From Myotis daubentonii (taxonomy: Eukaryota; Chordata; Mammalia; Chiroptera; Vespertilionidae), in the NCBI RefSeq assembly GCF_963259705.1, contig NC_081840.1, forward strand, positions 62,001 to 126,000: DNA of 64,000 bases, read 5' to 3'. The position numbers were made by a program, and so were the translations under genes. The notes below the pieces were generated by a model that was given only the letters and a program-made list of their open reading frames with translations, had not been told where the DNA came from and did not search any database. Below, in pieces: positions 41,331-64,000 of this stretch (position 1 is its first letter; every line of letters begins with the position of its first letter).

Positions 41331-42220
41331 CACAGCTGTGGGGGGGCAGGGGTTGGATGCTCCGGGGTGGACGGGACAGCCGCTTGGCCACTTCCACCAA
41401 AACCAGCCGAGGCCAGAAGCCGAGGGCGGCCACCTGCACCTGCTTCCTCCCCGCCGGGCAGTGACCGGGCCCCGGCACCGGCGGTGGGAGGCGTGGGGGG
41501 CGCCCGGTCCGCCTCAGGCCCTGGTCCCTGCACCGCCCGCAGGTGTACTGAGCGGAGGTGCTCTCTGGGGCCTCGGCCCGGCATTCTGCCGCCGGCTCCC
41601 AGGCCTGGCTCACCCACGGCCATGCCCGTGTCCTGTCTGCCAGCAGCCCCAAAGCCCTTGGCGTGAACTCAGATCCTGAGCGGCCTCCGGGGGAGAAGGG
41701 AGGGAGGGCCCAGGCGGGACCCCTGCTGGTGAGGCCCTGCATTTGGCACTTGCTGAGCACAGCTGCATGGCTCTCGCTCGGCCTTAGGAAACCGGGCCCA
41801 CAGCCTCCTGGGGGGCTGCCAGGGCCGGGGAGGATGCTGGCGGTGTGGGAAGGTGTCGGTGGGCTGCCAACTAGGACAGGACCCAAACCCTAACTCTGAG
41901 GTGCTCCACCCAGGGGGGTCTCCTGGCTGTCCCCACAGCTCCCACGGTGCCTGGCCACCCCGCCCGAGCTTCCCCAGGCCACCCCAGGGCTGCTGTACCC
42001 CCACCCCGCCCCCCAGCCAGCAGGTGGGGCTGGGGGTGGAGGGAGGAGAAAACCACCGGGTGTGCCCAGTCTGGGGCAGGGACAACTCACGGACGGGTGT
42101 CTCAGGAGCCCCCCGAGGGAGCGAGGGAGCGGGTCACGGAGGCGGGTGTTGGCTGGGCAGGGCGGGGCTGCTGGCGGTGCCCAGCCCTGGCCCCGGGACG
42201 TGAGAGGAGCGATGGACTGG
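41331..42220. other. Intergenic stretch between PACS2 and the TEX22 CpG island
   Basis: No exon or known repeat recognised. Confidence 0.5.
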
Positions 42221-42808
42221 TTTGGCAGCCACATTGTAACATGTATTTAAAAGCATTAAAAATAGCTGCTGCTGTGAAACCCCCGCTGCCCGTGGGGATG
42301 GAGTTTGTTGGGAACCACTTGGCTGGTGGGCAGCTGGGCCCAGGCTGGCGGGCTGCCCCTGGGTTCTGCTCAGGGCGCCGCCAATGGGGGCCAGCCCTTG
42401 GCCTCTGGCCGCTCAGCTCTGAGTCTGTGGGGCCAGGAAGCAGAGTCCTGGGCGCAGGCTGAGCCGGCTCCACGGGAAGCGGAGTCCTGGCCGCCAGGAA
42501 GGGCAGGTGGAGAAGGCGAGAGCCCTTCTCGCCGGGAGTGTTAGGGGTCCTGAGGCCGAAACACACCTTCCTGGATTCTCCAGCTCAACAGTGCCCGCCT
42601 GACCTCCCGCCCGCCAGGGCGTCTGGTTAATAAGCAGAGCAGTTGGGGGCTCCCAGTGGGGGCCACCCCGTTAGTTTCCAGGTTGTAGCACAATCGCACT
42701 TAAGACGGTTTCGGCTGTGTTTCCAGGGTCTGTCTCTGTCGTAAACTGAAATGTTAACAGAATAGCAGCTGGGCCTCCCGGGCTCGGCCACGCAGGGCGA
42801 GGGCAGGG
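42221..42808 (-). other. PACS2: Probable PACS2 3' UTR
   Basis: Sequence after the stop on minus, lower in CpG than its surroundings. No AATAAA is seen. AATACA, a known weak variant, lies on minus at about 42240-42247, next to an AT-rich stretch. The end is therefore uncertain. Confidence 0.5.
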
Positions 42809-59296
<16,488 letters not shown>

Positions 59297-59304
59297 TCAG
59301 CAGT

Positions 59305-59462
59305 GCCCCCCCCCCCCCCGCCTGGGCGGTGCCCGCACCATCCTCCTGCCTGGGCGGTGCCCGCCCCCCCCCCCCGCCTGGGCGGTGCCCGCGCCCCCCC
59401 CCCCCCCGCCTGGGCGGTGTCCGCACCCTCCCCCCCCCGCCTGGGCGGTGCCCGCGCCCTCC
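59305..59462. repeat. Minisatellite, about 26-bp unit, next to PACS2 exon 2
   Basis: About six copies of CCGCCTGGGCGGTGCCCGC plus a C run of 7-13 bases. It begins about 30 bp upstream of the exon 2 acceptor. Confidence 0.92.
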
Positions 59463-61320
59463 CATGCACCTCAAGCCCAGAAAGGCCCCAGCCACAGCTG
59501 GACCACCACCCTCCGCCCATGGCCTCCAGCTCCACAGTCACCACGGCAGACGGGCCACCAAGTCTCCCAGGAGCCCCAGCCCAGGACCCCCTTTGGGTCC
59601 CCGCAAGTGGTGAGCACCCCCGGCAGTCAGCCAGGCGCCCTCTCCGAGGGTCCCGGAGGTGACTGGGTGAGGGTCTGTGGGCAGGCAGGAGACCAGGCTG
59701 CCAGTGCCCCCGCTGTGAGGGCGCCAGCCTCCCACCCGAGGCCCCGCCCACCCGCCCACTGGCTGGGAGCCTTCCTTGACCCACCAGGTTCGCCTCCACC
59801 CTCTGTTCTGGGCAACACCGAGTCAGAAGGATGGTGTCCACCCTGAGGGAGGGCCTGGGGGACAGGCCTGCATGTCCACCCGCCTCGCGGCAGGGTCTGC
59901 ACTGACCAGCGGGCGCTGTCCCAGGAGGCCCGCTTCCCAGGAAGCCCCCGCACAGGCTGGGTCCCCAGCGCACCGACCAGGACAGGAGAGGGAGGGTGTG
60001 CGCAGCCCACGTCCACGTCCGGGGGCCAGGCCGCAGGCCTCTCGCGCTCACAGCAGCCCTGGCGCTCTCCCACCCGGTCGTCAGCCTGACCGAGTCCCAG
60101 CGCCCGTGTCCCAGTCGGGACACCCAGCCTTCCCGGCCCGCCCGCAGAGCCTCACTCGGTCCCCACGGTGGCACCTGAACCCCAGGAGCAGGGCAGAGGC
60201 CTGACATGCCGGGCCACGGGCACAGCGCCTGCTGGCACCAGAGTGGCGCGAGGCTGTGGGGCTACGAGGGGAAAAGGACCGAGGGGGAGCGGACGGAGGG
60301 GTTAGTGCCACCAGGACAGGCCCCGCCTGGGCCACAAAACCACGTGAGCACGTTGAAGGCACTGGGCCAGCCGGACGAACGGTCCCCACTGGCACGGCGG
60401 CCGGGAAGCTCCCGGGACCCTCGCGACCCACAGGCCACAGTGACAGGCAGCAGGTGCCGCGGCCCGTCCGGGAGCTCGCGGGCACCGCCAGGCAGAGCCG
60501 GGGGCACCACGCCTGAGCCCCTGGAGAAAGCCCTCAACCCGCCCCGAGGACACGAGGAGAGCGCCCGTCAGACCCAGGGGAAGGCGGAGACCAGGAGCGG
60601 GAACCAACCCAAAAGCCGGCTCCTGGGAAGATTCCGCCGACGAAGGAAGAAGAAAAGCTGGGTGTGCTGGGCACAGGGGAGGGCTGCCCGCACGGCGCGC
60701 GGACGGGGGTGAGCACAGCCTGAGACGCCGCGCACCAGCTCGGAGAACCTGGCCGCAGGCGCCCCCGCCCCCGGGACGAAGACACCGTCTGGACAGCCGC
60801 ACCCACTAAGCTGAGTTGACAGCTAGAAACTCCGCAGGAGAGACCCAGGCAAACCGACCCAGAGGCTAAGGAAGAAGCCGCACCAGCTCTACGTCGGATT
60901 TCCAGAAAACAAGACCCAGGGAGCCGAGCCCCTGGCTGCGGGAGCAGCGGGCCGCTCAGCACCGCACGCAGCAGGCACGGCCCCACACGGACCCTCCCAG
61001 CAGCGGCCTGGCGAGGCCCCGGGGCCACACGCGTGTCCAGGGACGCCGGGCTGGCTCCCCGTCAGAAATCAGTCATCGCCAGTCGCCAGGCCGGGTCAGG
61101 AAGACCTAACCCTCCTCGACGGAGCCAGAAGCACCTGACCGACGCCACATCCCCGTGCGACGGACGGAGCCCGCTGAGCCCTTCTTGCCGGCGGACCCTG
61201 CGCCCTGAGCGTCTCCTGGACCAGGGAGCTCTGCAGAGCCTACAAGCGCAGCAGCGTCGTTCCACAGCAGCAGCTAGCACCTGGAAGCCAGTTTTTAAAA
61301 CACTGTGCACACTAGGGAAG
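59463..61320 (-). other. PACS2: PACS2 intron 1 stretch, nothing recognised
   Basis: No coding exon and no familiar repeat. A purine-rich segment at about 60590-60660 and 60830-60910 might be a decayed L1 part, but this is not supported. Confidence 0.5.
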
Positions 61321-61321
61321 C

Positions 61322-61530
61322 TCAGTGTATTTTTTTTATTTGAGAGCGGAAGGGAGAGGGAGAGATAGAGACATCCATGACGAGAGAGAATCGTCGATCG
61401 GCTGCCTCCTGCGCGCCCCACACTGGGGATGGAGCCCGCAACCCGGGCCTGTGCCCTGACCCGAATCGAACCCGGACCTCCTGGTTCATGGGTCGACCCT
61501 CAGCCACTGAGCCACGCCGGCCGGGAAGGA
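61322..61530 (-). mobile_element. VES-type SINE, full length
   Basis: Minus-strand copy, tail TTTTTTTATTTGAGAGCGGA, head ending CACTGAGCCACGCCGGCCGG. Confidence 0.95.
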
Positions 61531-61534
61531 AGCT

Positions 61535-61612
61535 GATGTTTAAATTCCGTTTACAGTGGCTCCAAAGCAAAAAAGGAAAAACCTAAATCTAACAAGAACC
61601 AGGGCAGGATCT
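61535..61612 (+). mobile_element. Possible L1 ORF2 scrap
   Basis: Reads -PFTVAPKQKRKNLNLTR-, similar in pattern to the L1 ORF2 segment PFTIATKRIKYLGINLTK. Too short to be certain. Confidence 0.4.
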
Positions 61613-62155
61613 GAGCTGACAGCTGCGAGGGCAGCGGCCGCAGTGAGCGAGGAGGGGCCTGGCCCGGCCGGCCCAACGCAACTGCAGGGCCCGCAGCAGG
61701 CCTTTCCCGCCGGCCTCCACGCGCTGCGTTTAAACTCCTGGGACCCGCAAAGCGCCCCAATGCGGGGACACTGAGGAGCGGGGCCAGGCGGGCCCTCCGC
61801 TCCCACTCCCGCCCCCACCTCCGCCTGCAGAGGTGCTGTGAGCCGCGGCCAGGTGCCCGGCAATGGAAATGGGAGCTGGATAAATTCAGCTTCAGCCAAG
61901 TAAAGCTCTGCTCTGTGAAAAGCACGCGCAGAGCGGGAGGAAAAGGTGCAAGTCCCAGCTGACGGCGCTTCGTCCAGAACAGACGGAGAACGGTCAGAAC
62001 CAACAGTGAGAGTCAGCAGCCCGCAGCACAGCCGGTGGGCGCCGGGGGACGAGGGGCGAGTGAAAGGCAAGGGGCTGGACGTACAGGCTGGTGGTCACAG
62101 AACAGTGGCCGGGGTGTAAGCCGAGGGGAGGAAACAGGGCGAAAAGAGCGCAACA

Positions 62156-62602
62156 GCCGGCGGCCTGGCTCGGAGGCTGAGCGTCAACCCAGGAGCCAAG
62201 AGGTCGCAGTGCGGGTGCCGGTCGGGGCGCAGGCCCGGTTGCAGGTTCAATCCTCCGTGGGGGGCGTGCAGGAGGCCGCCGCTGATGGTGCTCCTCTCCC
62301 ATCCATGTTTCTTTTTTTATTCATCCTCACTGGAGGGTATTTTCCCATTCATTTCAGAGAGGATGGAAGAGAGAGGGAAAGACAGAGAAACATCCAGGTG
62401 AGAGAGACACGTCGATTGGCTGCCTCCTGCACGAGCCCCAACCAGGGCCCAGGCCAGAGAGAAGTCTGCATCCGAGGTACGTGCCCTTGACCAGAATCGA
62501 ACCCGGGACCCCTCAGTCACAGGCCAACGCTCTATCCACTGAGCCACACCGGCCAGGGCTCTCATCAATGTTTCTCTCTCTCCCTCTCTCTAAAAATCAA
62601 TG
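62156..62602 (+). mobile_element. VES-type SINE split by an opposite VES
   Basis: Plus-strand outer copy: body 62156-62312 (CCTGGCTCGGAGGCTGAGCG to CCATGTTTC), then tail 62561-62602 (CTCTCATCAATGTTTCTCTC to AAAAATCAATGG). Confidence 0.88.
62313..62560 (-). mobile_element. VES-type SINE nested in a VES, long subtype
   Basis: Minus-strand copy with TTCATCCTCACTGGAGGGTA TTTTCCCATT tail and a head ending GAGCCACACCGGCCAGGGCT. Confidence 0.93.
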
Positions 62603-63064
62603 GAAACATTAAACACTGTCACGACTCTGCGTGCCAGGTGGGCACTTGGCAAGGCCTGTGCCTGTGTAACCGCCACGCTGTGCACCTGAAGCTCCCGCGG
62701 TAACACGGAACGTCGCTGTAATTGGAAACTTCCTTTACTTAAAAAAAGGAAGTGGGCAGAGACTTGGACGCGTCGTAGAAGACACTTGGAGGGGACACAG
62801 CCCATGAGCTGTGTGCATTGTCATCACCAACCAGGAGCGCAGGCCACACCACGAGGGGCCGCACAGCCTCTGCAGGACCCCAACCCCAACGCCCGAGGTG
62901 GGAGGCGGAGCTCTGTGTCAGGTGGCATCAGCATCTGGCCATGCCCTGCACCTGCCGTTTGAAAAGTCCTTTTCCAGACGTTAGAGAAGCCACGGACCTA
63001 AGTGTACCTCAACCCATCGCCAACGTGCTGCAGCAAGGCCCTCCAGGCTGAGTAACACCCACGT

Positions 63065-63285
63065 GTGGCCCTCGCTGGTGTGGCTCAGTGGACAGGGCGT
63101 CGGCCTGTGGACTGCAGGGTCCCGGATTCGATGCCAGTCGAGGGTACATGCTCCGGCTGTGGGCTCGATCCCAGGTAGGGGGCGTGCAGGAGGCAGCTGA
63201 TCCATGATTCTCTCTCTCTCCCTCTCCCTTCCTCTCTGAAATCAATAAATTAAATATAGAACTTATTCACATATTTAAAAAAATA
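63065..63285 (+). mobile_element. VES-type SINE, full length
   Basis: GGCCCTCGCTGGTGTGGCTC head, GGATTCGATGCCAG, GGGGGCGTGCAGGAGGCAGC, tail AATCAATAAATTAAATATAG. Confidence 0.95.
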
Positions 63286-63379
63286 ACTTCCCAAACAGGG
63301 CTCCACCACTCAGAGAGCAAGCAGGGCGGCCCTGCCCAACCGCACCCCAGGCCCTCTGTGCGCCCAGGACAAGGGTGCC

Positions 63380-63600
63380 TTCACCTCACTCACTCATTCA
63401 CTCCCTCATTCATTCATTCCCTCTCTCACTCATTCACTCCCTCTCTCATTCACTCACTCGCTCACTCACTCACTCACTCACTCGCTCACTCATTCACTCA
63501 TTCACTCACTCGCTCACTTGCTCACTCACTCGCTCGCTCACTCACTCACTCACTCTCTCACTCACTCGCTCACTCACTCATTCATTCTCTTGATCGCTCA
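63380..63600. repeat. (CACT)n tetranucleotide microsatellite
   Basis: About 220 bp of CACT/CATT/CGCT units (TCACTCACTCATTCACTC). Encodes only Ser/His/Leu-rich artefact frames. In PACS2 intron 1. Confidence 0.95.
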
Positions 63601-64000
63601 CAAGCTGGGCTGACTTGGGCAGACAGTGCCACTAACTCCTCCACGGCCTGAAACGCGGACATCTCCACAAACCAAGCCAGGGACAGCGCCGGGCGGACAC
63701 AGGGCTGCAGGGCCGTGCAGACCGAGGCAGGCGTCCGAGGACACAGGCTCTTAGGGAAGCACAGGGGGACGAGACCACAACTCGGAAGGCCGCAGAGGTG
63801 CATCCTCCCGCGCGGCCGGGCCCCTGCTGCGTCGGCCACACAGGGTCCGCACGGGACACAGCACCGCTCGCCTGCCGGCTGGTGTCCTGGGGTCTAGCCC
63901 CATCCCTGTCCCCTTTTCTTACAACTTGTCATTGTTGTGGCAGACACACGTGACAGAGCGGACCCTGTGGGCCGTGTGCAGGCAGGACCTCTGCCGGTGA
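63601..64000 (-). other. PACS2: PACS2 intron 1 up to the window edge
   Basis: No exon or known repeat seen. Confidence 0.5.

Noticed and set aside
40534..41679. 381-residue frame across the CpG island on plus
   Set aside because: GC-rich frames stay open by composition. The protein is low-complexity Arg/Pro/Gly with no family resemblance, and there is no matching start context.

Overview
This window is vertebrate, almost certainly bat, genomic DNA. It is GC-rich and minisatellite-dense. It holds at least two dozen copies of the VES-type tRNA-derived SINE of bats, HeliBat-type Helitrons, a SPIN-type hAT transposon and L1 fragments. HeliBat, SPIN and VES together point to a vespertilionid bat. 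No bacterial or phage gene was seen. The species is an inference; no search could be run.

Three protein-coding genes were identified by reading exons and splice sites by eye, all on the minus strand. From left to right they are MTA1 (coding exons 1-9, positions 944-26106, continuing past the left edge), TEX22 (complete, three coding exons, 32612-39694) and PACS2 (coding exons 2-24 with the stop, 42809-59276; exon 1 lies past the right edge). In human 14q32.33 the order is PACS2-TEX22-MTA1, so this is the conserved block seen in reverse. All exon phases close. TEX22 gives 151 residues. The PACS2 exons give 849 residues plus stop, which matches a protein of about 889 residues in register with human.

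Layout: 1-8.8 kb holds MTA1 exons 9-2 and several minisatellites. 8.8-26.1 kb is MTA1 intron 1, with a 1.5-kb G/C-rich VNTR just upstream of exon 2, a SPIN transposon inside a Helitron, a VES cluster, a three-LTR betaretrovirus-like element, and an L1 fragment broken by a hAT element and SINEs. About 25.5-26.3 kb is the MTA1 CpG-island promoter. 26.3-32.6 kb is intergenic, with a solo LTR, a Helitron and two large minisatellites. TEX22 follows, with a 6.2-kb first intron full of L1 and VES, then a CpG island near 40.6-41.3 kb. PACS2 fills 42.8-59.3 kb, and 59.3-64 kb is part of its first intron.

MTA1 is a NuRD co-repressor subunit, PACS2 a cytosolic trafficking adaptor and TEX22 a testis protein. 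They are neighbours by conserved synteny and do not form one pathway. The most distinctive non-genic item is the LTR-internal-LTR-internal-LTR element at 14551-18345. It has a 6-bp target duplication, a primer-binding site matching tRNA-Lys3, only 702 bp of internal sequence, and no coding capacity.
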